Shown here piece after piece: positions 51,502-60,803 of a stretch of DNA of 64,000 nt. The stretch is from positions 744,001-808,000 of the forward strand of contig NZ_VMHP01000002.1 in the NCBI RefSeq assembly GCF_008795985.1. Direction: 5' to 3'. Positions within the stretch are counted from its first letter, which is position 1, and each line of letters begins with the position of its first letter. Source of the DNA: Marinobacter halotolerans (lineage in GTDB: Bacteria; Pseudomonadota; Gammaproteobacteria; Pseudomonadales; Oleiphilaceae). The notes under the pieces were generated by a model. The model was not told where the DNA came from. It ran no database searches and saw only the letters and a list, made by a program, of their open reading frames with translations. Both the position numbers and the translations under genes were made by a program.

Positions 51502-53649
51502 TCAATCATTTGGCATCCGCTCTGTACTATCACCTGACGCTTTAAGCGGTTCAATACGATGAATTTCCGGCATTCTGGGGCCGTGAACGGCCGCGCGCAC
51601 CAGCGGAAACCGTATGGAAAAACAGGAGCCCACGCCCGGTTCGCTGGTGACGTCGATGTTGCCGCCCACGTTACGCACATATTCCCGGGCCTGGTAGGCC
51701 CCGATGCCCATGCCGGTCAGGCCTTTGGTACTTTCGAACGGCTTGAACAGGCGTCTTTCGATAAAGTCTTCAGTCATCCCGGCACCTGTGTCCTGAATAA
51801 AAAGCACCACGTTATCGCGGGCGGTTTTCAGGGTTAGGGTGATTTCACCCTCTGGCGGTGTGGCGTCCTGGGCATTCTGGATCAGGTGGCCGAGTATGCT
51901 GTAAAGCTGTTCGGTATCGGCATTGATAAATATGCTTTCCGGGTGGCTGGTCACCCGAGGGGCGGGGCGGCCTTTGGCGTACTGCTCGGCTATGGCATCC
52001 ACCACCTCGCCCAGTTCAAGCACTTGTGTTTCCAGGGTGGCGTCGGCGGGCCTGCGGATATGGTCCACCAGGCCGGCCATTTTCCTGACCGCGTGGTCGG
52101 TGGTCTTGATCATGTCGTCGATGAAATCGGGGTTATTCCGGTGCCTGGGGGCGTTTTTGACCAGCAGTGACAGCTGTGCAATCAGGGTTTTCAGGTCGTG
52201 AACCATAAAGGCGGAGGCCTTGCTGACCGCTTCGAACTGCATGGCCTGGGAAAGCCGGTTCTGGGCGTCGGCCTGGGCCAGCAGGTTGCAGGTCTGCCGG
52301 GCTACAACTTTTACCAGGTCAAAGTTCTCCCAGTTCAGCTCCACCCGGGCGTAGGGGTTGCCGATAGCGGCGATGCCGTAGAGATCGTTGCTCAGATAAA
52401 GCGGGATCACCAGCCAGACTCCGCTGATCTGGGAGATGGGGTCGGGGATCTCCAGCAGGTTGTAGCGCACCGGGTCGTTTTGATATTCGTGCAGGTCTAC
52501 AATCCACTCGCGCTCCCCGAAAAATCTCACTAGTTCGGAGTTGGCATCAATGGTGGTGTATTTTGGCGGAGCCAGGTTTATCGCGCCCTTGAGGACGAAA
52601 TCACCCCGGTCTCCTTTTACCCATATGGCGCCGGCATTGCTTTCCACCAAACCTGCAAGAATGCGGATCACCCGTTCCGGGAGCGGCGGGTTATCGCTGA
52701 GGTCGGCCAGCTCCCGGGTCATTTTCAGCCACTCGTCCCGGTAGTCGTATTTGTAGTCAAAGAAGTTCTGGCCGATGAACACCATCAACCTTGCCCGGAC
52801 CCGGCGGGAAGAGGCCAGCGCAGCCAGAAAGATAAGTGCTGCAGACAGGAACAGCACTCGCAAGGCCTCGCCCCAGTCGCCGCCCATCACCTGCACGTAA
52901 TAGCCGCCGATCGCCAGGAACAGCAGGTAACCACCGGCCAGAATCAGTGCGCCGGCATGGAAAACGGCGGACCGGGACAGCTGGAAATCCACCGGCTGCT
53001 TGCGGGTGTTGATCACGTTGACGGCGAACAACGGCACAATGGCGGCATTGACCAGGCCGCGGGCATCCCAGAAAGACGTTGCCACCTGGCCGAACAGCAG
53101 GGCGTCGGCGTACATGAAGAAGTCATAGGCAAACAGGCTGGCAACGGCAATGCAGACGTACTTCATGCTTGATCGGCGGAAGGAGACCGAGTTACGCCAG
53201 ATCTGCTCCACCAGCGACAGGCCCAGAAGCGACAGGGCAATTTGTCCCAGTACTTTGGTTTTGCCGTCCAGGAGGGTGGTTCCCATGGCGTATTCCAGCG
53301 CGCCGGAGCCGAGCAGGGCAATAATCAATACCAGGGTGGCGGTCGCCATGATGCGCCTGAGCCTGCCCTTGATGTTTCCGGAGCGGAAGGCGTCGCGGAG
53401 CAGGGCGAACAGAACGGTAATGAGGGCGGCGTCCCGCAACAGTTCCAGCAGGTAGCGGGCGAAAAACCCCGGCTGCTGCCACAGCGACTGGGTAACAAGG
53501 GAAGTCGCCCATAGCGCCGAGACCAGGGATGCCAGAAAGATGGAGCGGTCAATGTCCCGCCGCAGATACCGTGTTGCCACAAGCCCGGCCAGCAGCGCAT
53601 AGGCGATGGCTGCGGTGGCGTAACTGATCAGGCCTAAATCGTTGAGCAT
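51502..53649 (-). CDS. prsK: PEP-CTERM system sensor histidine kinase
   Basis: This 715-residue inner-membrane sensor has about eight to ten N-terminal helices (residues 5-275), a GAF-like domain (about 315-465) and a transmitter: the phospho-accepting His484 in FMVHDLKTLIAQ, N box LIQNAQDATP, G boxes IQDTGAGM and GMGIGAYQ. It should phosphorylate PrsR. The signal is unknown. It lies 27 bp after the SDR gene and 113 bp before prsR. Confidence 0.95.
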   Translation of the reverse strand: MLNDLGLISYATAAIAYALLAGLVATRYLRRDIDRSIFLASLVSALWATSLVTQSLWQQPGFFARYLLELLRDAALITVLFALLRDAFRSGNIKGRLRRIMATATLVLIIALLGSGALEYAMGTTLLDGKTKVLGQIALSLLGLSLVEQIWRNSVSFRRSSMKYVCIAVASLFAYDFFMYADALLFGQVATSFWDARGLVNAAIVPLFAVNVINTRKQPVDFQLSRSAVFHAGALILAGGYLLFLAIGGYYVQVMGGDWGEALRVLFLSAALIFLAALASSRRVRARLMVFIGQNFFDYKYDYRDEWLKMTRELADLSDNPPLPERVIRILAGLVESNAGAIWVKGDRGDFVLKGAINLAPPKYTTIDANSELVRFFGEREWIVDLHEYQNDPVRYNLLEIPDPISQISGVWLVIPLYLSNDLYGIAAIGNPYARVELNWENFDLVKVVARQTCNLLAQADAQNRLSQAMQFEAVSKASAFMVHDLKTLIAQLSLLVKNAPRHRNNPDFIDDMIKTTDHAVRKMAGLVDHIRRPADATLETQVLELGEVVDAIAEQYAKGRPAPRVTSHPESIFINADTEQLYSILGHLIQNAQDATPPEGEITLTLKTARDNVVLFIQDTGAGMTEDFIERRLFKPFESTKGLTGMGIGAYQAREYVRNVGGNIDVTSEPGVGSCFSIRFPLVRAAVHGPRMPEIHRIEPLKASGDSTERMPND

Positions 53650-53676
53650 GGCGCGCGTCCTGCGTGCAAAGCCGGG

Positions 53677-54624
53677 TCAGACCGGCTCTTTGTTTTCCCG
53701 GTAGAACCGGAATATTTCCTTGAGCGGTCGTTTGGGTTTGAAGCCGAATTCCCGTGCGAACGCTCTGCCGTCAATGACGACAGGATACTTGAAAAACGCC
53801 ATCAGATACGACGGAAAACTTCGCAGACGCAGGGTCTTCAATATCAGCTTCGGCAACAACGGTGGAATCGACGGTATCGGCACCGTTTTGCAGCCGCAGA
53901 GCTTCAGCGCGTGCTGATAGGCTACCCAGTCTTCCGGTGCCACATTGAAGATGCCGCGCTGGGTCTTGTTATAGGCCAGCACGATGGCATCGGCCATGTC
54001 GTCAATGTGAATGAACTGCATCATCGGTGAAAAGCCCGCCAGTACGGGCGCGTTCTGGCTGGCCAGCAAAGTGCTGATGGAGTTGCGCACGCCGGGGCCG
54101 ACGATGTTGCAGGGGCGCAGCACCGTGATGTTCAGGTCCGGATAGCGCCACAGGTAGATGTTGGCTAGGTTTTCCAGCTCTACTGAATCGATCAGGTCGG
54201 CACTCAGCCCGGCGCTTTTCAGGGGCGCTTCCTCGTCGATCAGGGCGGGGTTGTAGGCCACGGCACCGTAGACGTGGAAGGTGGACAGCACGACCACCCG
54301 GCTAATGCCGTACTTGTGGCTCAGATCCAGCAGCTTCTGGGTGCCCAGCACGTTGGCGTTATAGCGTCGCATGCGGGTGAGCTGGCTGGACATGATGCGG
54401 CCCAGGTGAATCACGCCGTCGAATTTGTAGCGCCGGAACAGGTCTTCAAAGGACCGCTGGTTGAAGTCGATGCAATAGCTGGGGATGTCGTCCCCCAGGT
54501 AAACCTGCTCGCGGAAATCCACGGCGACGATATCGCAGTGGTCCCGCAGCCGGTTGATCACCTGCTGGGCCAGGGCACCGGCCGCGCCGGTTATCAGAAT
54601 GTGCTGTCTTCTTTGTTCTGTCAT
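53677..54624 (-). CDS. NAD-dependent epimerase/dehydratase (extended SDR)
   Basis: The 315-residue Rossmann protein starts with HILITGAAGALAQQVINRL (glycine-rich NAD site). In place of the usual YxxxK, the active-site region reads STFHVYGAVAYNPALIDEEAPL, with a Tyr but a divergent Lys, so activity is uncertain. Later FIHIDDMADAIVLAYN is the typical extended-SDR loop. It could work on sugars or lipids. The start overlaps the acyltransferase stop (TGATG). Confidence 0.82.
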   Translation of the reverse strand: MTEQRRQHILITGAAGALAQQVINRLRDHCDIVAVDFREQVYLGDDIPSYCIDFNQRSFEDLFRRYKFDGVIHLGRIMSSQLTRMRRYNANVLGTQKLLDLSHKYGISRVVVLSTFHVYGAVAYNPALIDEEAPLKSAGLSADLIDSVELENLANIYLWRYPDLNITVLRPCNIVGPGVRNSISTLLASQNAPVLAGFSPMMQFIHIDDMADAIVLAYNKTQRGIFNVAPEDWVAYQHALKLCGCKTVPIPSIPPLLPKLILKTLRLRSFPSYLMAFFKYPVVIDGRAFAREFGFKPKRPLKEIFRFYRENKEPV

Positions 54625-55439
54625 CAGAAAAGCCTTTTGCGTTCGCTTAGCCCGGTATCGATCAGCTCGCTGATGGCTGCTTTTACATGCTCCACCCGCT
54701 CGGTTACCTGCTCTTCGGGGATTTCCCGGTTATCGAATCGGAGGGGGTCGCCTACGTTCAGGTGGACCTTGGCCGGGAACACCACCGGCAGCGCCACCGG
54801 TGCATAGGGAATACCCAGCATCCTCGCCAGGGGCTTGATGTTGGCAATGGCCGGGATGGTTTCCTCGCAGCCCACCACGCCCACCGGCACAATCGGGGCG
54901 TTGTATTTCATCGCCAGGTGCATAAAACCGTTGCCGAAGCGTTTGAGCTGGTAGCGGTCCTGATAGAGTTTGCCCGAACCCCGCACGCCCTCGGGAAAAA
55001 CGATCACCGCTTCGCCGTTGGCCAGCATCTTGGCGCAGTTGGTGGGGTCGCCCAGTACCGCGCCGAACTCGTTGAGCAGGTTGCCGAGATAAGGCACGGT
55101 GGGGAAGAACCGCTCGATCATGGCCCGGGGTATGCGCGGGTTCCGTTTGCGGGATGCCAGGGCATAGCCGATTAGCAGACCGTCGATGGGCAGCTGTCCG
55201 CTGTGATTAGCAACGATCAGCACCGGGCCTTCGGCGGGTATCTTGTCGATGCCGGTGGTTTCAACCCGGAAGTATTTCTCGTAGAGCTGGTGAGCCATTG
55301 AAAAGCCCAGCTTCATCGATTCGTTGTTAAAGCCCCAGGGGTCATACCCCAGCGAACCGATGGGTTTGCGGATGCGGTCGATCTGGTTGCTCAGTTCTTC
55401 CGGCACCAGTTTTGATCGCAGGTAGGATGTCAGGCCCAT
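54624..55439 (-). CDS. 1-acyl-glycerol-phosphate-like acyltransferase (PlsC family)
   Basis: This membrane-associated acyltransferase has 271 residues. The catalytic motif I is VANHSGQLPIDG (NHSGQLPxD form), motif III is FPEGVRGSGKLY, and motif IV is VPVGVVGCEE. These match the lysophospholipid/DAPAT acyltransferase clan. Start at 55439 is chosen with GGGAGAA upstream; the TTG at 55451 is less likely. It is upstream of the SDR and prsK in one minus-strand group, so a link to envelope lipid supply is possible. Confidence 0.9.
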   Translation of the reverse strand: MGLTSYLRSKLVPEELSNQIDRIRKPIGSLGYDPWGFNNESMKLGFSMAHQLYEKYFRVETTGIDKIPAEGPVLIVANHSGQLPIDGLLIGYALASRKRNPRIPRAMIERFFPTVPYLGNLLNEFGAVLGDPTNCAKMLANGEAVIVFPEGVRGSGKLYQDRYQLKRFGNGFMHLAMKYNAPIVPVGVVGCEETIPAIANIKPLARMLGIPYAPVALPVVFPAKVHLNVGDPLRFDNREIPEEQVTERVEHVKAAISELIDTGLSERKRLF

Positions 55440-55454
55440 GAGTTCTCCCAAAAC

Positions 55455-56429
55455 TTAACGTCGGCCAATCATAACGCCAATGGTGTGGCTTTGCCCTTCA
55501 TTGAGCACGCGGTAGTCCGATAGCGCGTTGGCGGTTTCCACACACAGCATATGTTGCCAGGCGGAGTCGGGGAAATCCGACAAACGTGCCGCTTTCTCCG
55601 GCCCCGGGTTCCACACCACTGTCGAATCGCTGCCCACCGCATCCACTGTGCTGGTGTGGCCGGGCGTGATTATCTCAAGCGGCTGGCCGCTCAGGTAGAT
55701 GCGGTCGGTTTCGCCGGGGAAATCCACAGGCCCGCGCTGGGTGAAGTCGCTCCAGTTCTCCACGGCATCGGTATATTCGCAGCCGTCCAGGCCTTCGATC
55801 CGGGTGCCAATAATGTCGGCGGTGGGCAGATAGGTGTGCAGTGCCTGGGTCATGGCCAGGGGCTGGGTTGCCAGGTTGGTGGTAGTCAGCGCAATACGGA
55901 AGCCGGCGGCGGAGAAGCTAAAGGTCAACAGACACAGGGCACTGCCGGTCCAGGCATCGGCAAAATCCTGGTTGGCCAGAAGCGACAGGCTGACTTCCAC
56001 TTCCCTGGCGGTTTCCCTTACATCCTCCAGTTTCCACAGGGCAGTGCGGGCAAAGCCGTGGGATGCACCTGTGAGGATGCGTCGGCGGACTTCCGGCGGG
56101 TTTCTGTCGGGAACCCCAAACCAGGGCCAGCAGATTGGCACGCCACCTCGAATGGCATGGCCCGGTTTGAAAATGGCCTTGTCGCTGAGCCACAGCCAGT
56201 TGGACTGGTGGCGCGGTGTGAATTCGGTGAGATGGGCGCCTTGTATAAATAGCCTCGCCTCGAAAAGAGGGTGGTGTACCTCCAGAGCCTCAAGTTGGCC
56301 GACGGTGGTCCATCGGGTAAATGACCATTGACCGGGTTTAAGTGGCACAGATTGCCTCGTTGTTGTGGTTTCGGCATTTTCGTATCTGCAGGGTAAATTA
56401 AAACGTCGTGCCGGGCGAGAATCGGGCAT
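55455..56429 (-). CDS. D-hexose-6-phosphate mutarotase (YeaD family)
   Basis: This 324-residue aldose-1-epimerase-like enzyme interconverts anomers of hexose phosphates. The family pattern RGGVPICWPWFG...ASHGFAR (about residues 95-130) gives the His catalytic residue, and later YLPTADIIGTRIEGLDG and VWNPGPEKAARLSDFPDSAWQHMLCVETAN match YeaD proteins. It is the first gene of the minus-strand group that ends in prsT, divergent from the oxygenase at 56481. Confidence 0.9.
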   Translation of the reverse strand: MPDSRPARRFNLPCRYENAETTTTRQSVPLKPGQWSFTRWTTVGQLEALEVHHPLFEARLFIQGAHLTEFTPRHQSNWLWLSDKAIFKPGHAIRGGVPICWPWFGVPDRNPPEVRRRILTGASHGFARTALWKLEDVRETAREVEVSLSLLANQDFADAWTGSALCLLTFSFSAAGFRIALTTTNLATQPLAMTQALHTYLPTADIIGTRIEGLDGCEYTDAVENWSDFTQRGPVDFPGETDRIYLSGQPLEIITPGHTSTVDAVGSDSTVVWNPGPEKAARLSDFPDSAWQHMLCVETANALSDYRVLNEGQSHTIGVMIGRR

Positions 56430-56480
56430 AGAATCGCTAACTATGTTTTCTCTCTGTGATTCTCGCCGGGGCGCCGTTCA

Positions 56481-57164
56481 ATGACTCTTTCCACCGCATC
56501 TGTTTTGCAGCCAGTCGGCAACCCGGTTGCCCCTGAGGGTGACTGGCTTGATGCGCTGGCTGACGGGTTGAGCGAGCACGGCTGGCTAAGCCTTGATGCC
56601 CGGCCGCTGCTGGGTGACGAGCTGCTGGCCTCGCTGTGCGAGGAAGTGCAGATTCTGGATCGAACCGATGCCTTGAGAGTGGCCGGAATCGGCCGTGGCC
56701 TGGATAAAACCCGGGACCGTTCGGTGCGGCGGGACAAGATTGCCTGGCTACAGGGAGAGACGGCTGCTCAGGCAGGCCTGTTTCAGGTATTCGAGACCAT
56801 TCGCTGCGGGCTTAACCAGCAGTTGTTCCTGGGGCTGAAGCGTTTTGAAACCCATTACGCCACCTATCATCCCGGCGACTTTTACCGGAAACACGTAGAC
56901 AGCTTCCAGGGCAGGGCATCGCGGGTGGTCAGCGTGGTGCTGTATCTCAATGAAAACTGGCAGCAGGCAGACGGTGGCGAACTGCAGGTATTCAACCGCG
57001 ACAGCGAGCAGGAAATCTGCGGACGGGTATCGCCGGAACTGGGGCGACTGGCGGTTTTCATGAGTGAGGAAATCCCTCACGAAGTGCTGCCGGCGAACCG
57101 TACCCGCTACAGTGTGGCCTGCTGGTTCCGCCAGGATGAGATTCCGCTGCCTTTGAGTTTATAA
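56481..57164 (+). CDS. 2OG-Fe(II) oxygenase (SM-20 / prolyl 4-hydroxylase-like)
   Basis: This 227-residue protein has the facial triad HxD...H: H138-x-D140 in FYRKHVDSF and H200 in EEIPHEVL, with R208 for 2-oxoglutarate (RTRYSVACWF). The segment SVVLYLNENWQQADGGELQVF is typical of the P4Hc/SM-20 class. The substrate is unknown; bacterial homologues act on proteins such as translation factors (known for some members). Divergent from the mutarotase gene with only 51 bp between. Confidence 0.9.
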   Translation: MTLSTASVLQPVGNPVAPEGDWLDALADGLSEHGWLSLDARPLLGDELLASLCEEVQILDRTDALRVAGIGRGLDKTRDRSVRRDKIAWLQGETAAQAGLFQVFETIRCGLNQQLFLGLKRFETHYATYHPGDFYRKHVDSFQGRASRVVSVVLYLNENWQQADGGELQVFNRDSEQEICGRVSPELGRLAVFMSEEIPHEVLPANRTRYSVACWFRQDEIPLPLSL

Positions 57165-57170
57165 AGCTCG

Positions 57171-57199
57171 TTGTAGTGAACGGGGGCTTTTGCTACTAT
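57171..57199 (+). promoter_or_regulatory. Promoter of the SRP RNA gene
   Basis: TTGTAG (57171-57176) and TACTAT (57194-57199) lie 17 bp apart, about 37 bp before the mature 4.5S RNA start. This fits a sigma-70 promoter with a short 5' leader. Confidence 0.6.
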
Positions 57200-57236
57200 G
57201 CGCGCCGTTCTGAGGGATTCCAATCCCGGACGTTAT

Positions 57237-57349
57237 GGTGGCTCCATCGGTGCCTCCGCAACGATAAACCGTGAACCCGGTCAGGCCCGGAAGGGAGCAG
57301 CCGAAGCGGTGGACTTGTGTGCCGGAGTGTTGCTGGTGGAGTCACCCCC
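57237..57349 (+). ncRNA. ffs: Signal recognition particle 4.5S RNA
   Basis: A short hairpin RNA of about 113 nt that binds Ffh for co-translational targeting of membrane proteins. The ends GGTGGCTCCA and TGGAGTCACC pair (57237-57246 with 57337-57346). The conserved apical region reads GTCAGGCCCGGAAGGGAGCA (57280-57299), almost identical to E. coli, and the 3' side GTGTGCCGGAGTGTTGCTGG matches the Ffh-binding stem. It is a lone housekeeping gene between two short coding genes. The exact ends are estimated. Confidence 0.95.
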
Positions 57350-57432
57350 AGATTCTCCCCCCGTAATTTCCAGATTTCTCCGCATGTTATAGAATGTCGC
57401 CTTCTCGAATGGATGATCGATAAGGATGTCTC

Positions 57433-57879
57433 GTGCTGATAAGGATATGCCTCGCTTTTCTCGTGTTTATCTCTGCCTCCGTGAATGCCGAAATCTATCG
57501 CTGGGTTGATGACCAGGGCCGGACTCATTTCGGTGATCGTCCCTCGCCGCAGGCCACCGCGAAAAGGCTGAGTGAAGACTCCGAGCCCGTTGGGACAAGC
57601 CGCTCCGTTGAGCAGCGCCAGGAAGGTATCCGGAAATTCCTCGACCAACGACAGCGTGAGCGGGATAGCGCGCAGGCTGCCAAGGCCAGGGCCGAAGAGA
57701 AGCAGGCCAAACTTGCGTCCCATTGCCGCGAGCTTCGGGCCCGTCTGATACATATGGACCGAATCTCTACTTTCTATGATCTCGACGAAAAGGGAGAGCA
57801 GGTGTTTGTCAGCGAGGCCGAAAACAGAAAGCTTCGCGAGCGTTTCCGGGCAAAAGTTGAGGCGACCTGCGGGCGTTAA
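57433..57879 (+). CDS. Exported DUF4124-domain protein
   Basis: This 148-residue protein has a signal peptide (MLIRICLAFLVFISASVNA), then EIYRWVDDQGRTHFGDRPS, the hallmark of the DUF4124 family, and a charged helical tail likely forming a coiled coil (about 50-110). Function unknown. GTG start follows TAAGGAT. Confidence 0.88.
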   Translation: MLIRICLAFLVFISASVNAEIYRWVDDQGRTHFGDRPSPQATAKRLSEDSEPVGTSRSVEQRQEGIRKFLDQRQRERDSAQAAKARAEEKQAKLASHCRELRARLIHMDRISTFYDLDEKGEQVFVSEAENRKLRERFRAKVEATCGR

Positions 57880-57945
57880 CCGACTTCTTATCAACCCATG
57901 ACCATGCTAAGGTTAAGCCCGTTTTTTAGCGGCAGTTGATGGAAT

Positions 57946-59784
57946 ATGAGCTATCAGGTTCTCGCCCGAAAATGGCGCCCCAATACCTTCGAGGACATGG
58001 TTGGCCAGGAGCATGTGCTTCAGGCCCTGATTCACGCGTTGGACAATCAGCGCCTTCACCATGCCTATCTGTTTACCGGCACCCGGGGCGTGGGCAAAAC
58101 CACCATCGGCCGCCTGCTTGCCCGATGCCTGAACTGTGAAACCGGGGTTACCTCGAAGCCCTGCGGTACCTGCTCAAGCTGCCAGGAAATCCAGGAAGGG
58201 CGATTTGTTGATCTGATTGAAATCGACGCGGCGTCGCGCACCGGCGTGGACGATATGCGGGAACTGACGGATAACGTCCAGTACGCGCCCACTCGAGGCC
58301 GCTTCAAGGTATACCTGATCGACGAAGTGCACATGCTGTCGAATCAGTCCTTCAACGCTTTCCTGAAAACCCTCGAAGAGCCCCCGGAGCACGTCAAGTT
58401 CCTGCTGGCTACTACCGATCCCCAGAAACTGCCGGTGACCGTTCTATCCCGCTGTCTGCAGTTCAATCTCAAGCGCATGACGCCGGAGCACATTGCCGGC
58501 CATCTTCGCCATGTACTGACCCAGGAAGGCATTCCGTTTGAAGAGCCAGCACTTTGGTTATTGGCCAGGGCCGCCGATGGCAGCATGCGGGACGCGCTAA
58601 GCCTGACCGATCAGGCCATTGCCTTTGGCAACCAGACCCTGAACGGCAGTGACGTCAGCAATATGCTGGGCACCATTGATCAGGGCGATATCGCCCGACT
58701 GGTGGACGCACTGGTGGCCGAGGATGGCCCGGCGTTGCTGTCGGAGATTCAGCGCATATCGGATTTCGCGCCGGATTACAGCATCATTCTTGCGGACCTT
58801 CTGTCGCTGTTTCACCGGGTTACCATGGAGCAGGTGGTGCCGGGCAGCGCAGATAATGCCCTGGGGGATGCGACCATGGTGCAGAGCCTGGCCAGGCAGG
58901 TCAGTGCCGAGGATGCCCAGCTTTTCTATCAGGCTGCCCTGATGGGGCGGAAAGACCTGGCGGTGACGCCGGATGCCCGCATGGGTTTCGAGATGACCCT
59001 GTTGCGGATGCTGGCTTTTCGTCCGGGCGCTGACCGGCGCGGGCCACCGGCTGGCGGCGCCACGCCATCGCGCACCGAGGGTGAAAGCCGGGACGACCCC
59101 GAGCCGGCACCGCAGCAGGAACAGGCTCCTCAGCCAGCACTAGCGCCGGAGCCCGAGCCAGCCCCGGAACCCGAGCCAGTACCCGAAGCCGAACAGCCCC
59201 CTGAGCCGGAGCCTGTGCCTGTGCCTGAGCCAGCACCGGAACCGGCGGAAGAACCGCCGCCCTGGGAACCGGATTACGAACCCGCCCCGGAGCCCGATCC
59301 GGCACCGCCGCTGAATATGGAAGCGGTTGACGATCAAGCTCAGCCAGAATCACAGCCTGAGCCCGAACTAGAGGCAGAGCCAGAGGCAGCGCCAGAGCCA
59401 GAGCCATCGGACTTCTCCTGGGAACGGGATTTTCGCAGCCTGAATATTGTCGGTATGCCCGGTAACCTGGCCAGCAACGCCGCCATGACCCGCTCGGGCA
59501 ACGACATTGTGCTAACGCTGGATGAAGGGCACGCACGGCTTTTGAACGATCGTCATAAGGAAAAAATCCTCGAGGCGTTGAGGAATCGGTTTGGCGACGC
59601 CATAAACGTTAAAATAACGGAAGGTGAGACCAACGGCAGAACGCCGGCGGCCTGGGAAGAAAGCCAACGCCAGGCAAGGCAGGCGGCGGCGGAAGAGGCG
59701 ATTAATAGCGATCCGCTGGTCAAGTCTATTGTCGAACGTTTCGAGGCACGGGTTGTCGAAGGCAGCATCCGGCCGAGCAAGTAG
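57946..59784 (+). CDS. dnaX: DNA polymerase III subunit tau (gamma/tau)
   Basis: This is the clamp-loader ATPase with 612 residues. Walker A GTRGVGKT (45-52), a four-cysteine zinc knuckle (Cys64, 73, 76, 79), DEVHMLSNQSFNAFLKTLEEPP, and SRCLQFNLKR sensor region are present. A long Pro/Glu-rich linker (about residues 370-490, repeated PEPE and PAPEP) leads to the tau C-terminal domain that touches the polymerase. I saw no long A-run slippery site mid-gene, so a frameshift-made short gamma form is unlikely. It starts the dnaX-ybaB-recR group. Confidence 0.96.
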   Translation: MSYQVLARKWRPNTFEDMVGQEHVLQALIHALDNQRLHHAYLFTGTRGVGKTTIGRLLARCLNCETGVTSKPCGTCSSCQEIQEGRFVDLIEIDAASRTGVDDMRELTDNVQYAPTRGRFKVYLIDEVHMLSNQSFNAFLKTLEEPPEHVKFLLATTDPQKLPVTVLSRCLQFNLKRMTPEHIAGHLRHVLTQEGIPFEEPALWLLARAADGSMRDALSLTDQAIAFGNQTLNGSDVSNMLGTIDQGDIARLVDALVAEDGPALLSEIQRISDFAPDYSIILADLLSLFHRVTMEQVVPGSADNALGDATMVQSLARQVSAEDAQLFYQAALMGRKDLAVTPDARMGFEMTLLRMLAFRPGADRRGPPAGGATPSRTEGESRDDPEPAPQQEQAPQPALAPEPEPAPEPEPVPEAEQPPEPEPVPVPEPAPEPAEEPPPWEPDYEPAPEPDPAPPLNMEAVDDQAQPESQPEPELEAEPEAAPEPEPSDFSWERDFRSLNIVGMPGNLASNAAMTRSGNDIVLTLDEGHARLLNDRHKEKILEALRNRFGDAINVKITEGETNGRTPAAWEESQRQARQAAAEEAINSDPLVKSIVERFEARVVEGSIRPSK

Positions 59785-59821
59785 TTCGGAAAGCAAAGCA
59801 TTCTGACAGAGGGTATGAGCG

Positions 59822-60142
59822 ATGAATAATATGGGCGATTTGATGCAGAAGGCCCAGAAGATGCAGGAAGAAATGCAGAAGGCCCAGGAAGAGGCGGCCA
59901 AGGCGGAAATCACCGGTGAAGCCGGTGCCGGCCTGGTAAAAGTCACCATGAACGGTCGCCACGACGTGCGTAAGGTGGATATTGATCCGTCGTTGCTGAG
60001 CGAGGACAAGGAAGTTCTGGAAGACCTGCTGGCAGCGGCCATCAATGATGCGGTGCGCCGGGTGGAAGAGAACCAGAAAGAGAAGATGTCCGGAATGATG
60101 TCAGGCATGGGTATGCCCCCTGGCTTCAAGATGCCGTTCTGA
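59822..60142 (+). CDS. YbaB/EbfC nucleoid-associated protein
   Basis: The 106-residue DNA-binding protein has a Met/Gln/Glu-rich N-terminal helix ([23 protein letters not shown]), the domain core [47 protein letters not shown], and a Met/Gly tail [14 protein letters not shown]. Standard neighbour of dnaX and recR. Confidence 0.95.
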   Translation: MNNMGDLMQKAQKMQEEMQKAQEEAAKAEITGEAGAGLVKVTMNGRHDVRKVDIDPSLLSEDKEVLEDLLAAAINDAVRRVEENQKEKMSGMMSGMGMPPGFKMPF

Positions 60143-60164
60143 TCGGGCCGAATGAGGAAAATCC

Positions 60165-60767
60165 ATGGCGTTTAGCCCACTGGTAGACGAATTGGTGGAG
60201 TCGTTGCGTTGCCTGCCGGGGGTTGGCCAGAAAACGGCCCAGCGTATGGCGTTTCATCTGCTTGAGCGGGGCCGGTCCGGCGGGTCGCGCCTGTCGGAGG
60301 CGCTGGATAAGGCCATGACCGGCGTTCGCCGGTGTGATAGCTGTCAGAACTTCTCCGATACGCCTGTCTGCGGTATCTGCCAGACTCCCGAGCGGCGCAA
60401 TGGCACTCTCTGTGTAGTGGAAAGCCCCTCTGATCTGCTGGCAATCGAACAGGCCGGCGATTACCGGGGCAGCTACTTCGTGCTGATGGGCCACCTGTCG
60501 CCCATTGACGGCGTGGGCCCGGAAGAGATCGGCATTGAACGGCTGCTGTCCCGCATCGGCGAGGAGGGCGTGACCGAGCTGATTCTGGCCACCAATCCCA
60601 CGGTGGAAGGCGAGGCAACGGCTCACTACATTGCCGACCGTCTGGATGGAAGAAACATCCTGATTACCCGGCTGGCCCACGGTATCCCGGTGGGTGGTGA
60701 GCTTGGGTACGTCGATGGCTTCACCCTGACCCACGCGTTTCGCGGCCGCAAACCGCTGTCAGATTAA
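60165..60767 (+). CDS. recR: Recombination protein RecR
   Basis: RecR works with RecO to load RecA at gaps. The 200-residue protein has an N-terminal helix-hairpin-helix ([20 protein letters not shown]), the C4 zinc finger [16 protein letters not shown] (near 61), and a Toprim domain ([17 protein letters not shown], near 81). It lies 22 bp after ybaB. Confidence 0.96.
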   Translation: MAFSPLVDELVESLRCLPGVGQKTAQRMAFHLLERGRSGGSRLSEALDKAMTGVRRCDSCQNFSDTPVCGICQTPERRNGTLCVVESPSDLLAIEQAGDYRGSYFVLMGHLSPIDGVGPEEIGIERLLSRIGEEGVTELILATNPTVEGEATAHYIADRLDGRNILITRLAHGIPVGGELGYVDGFTLTHAFRGRKPLSD

Positions 60768-60803
60768 ATCCCCAACGAGCTTTTATATGGACGTTACCTT
60801 TTA

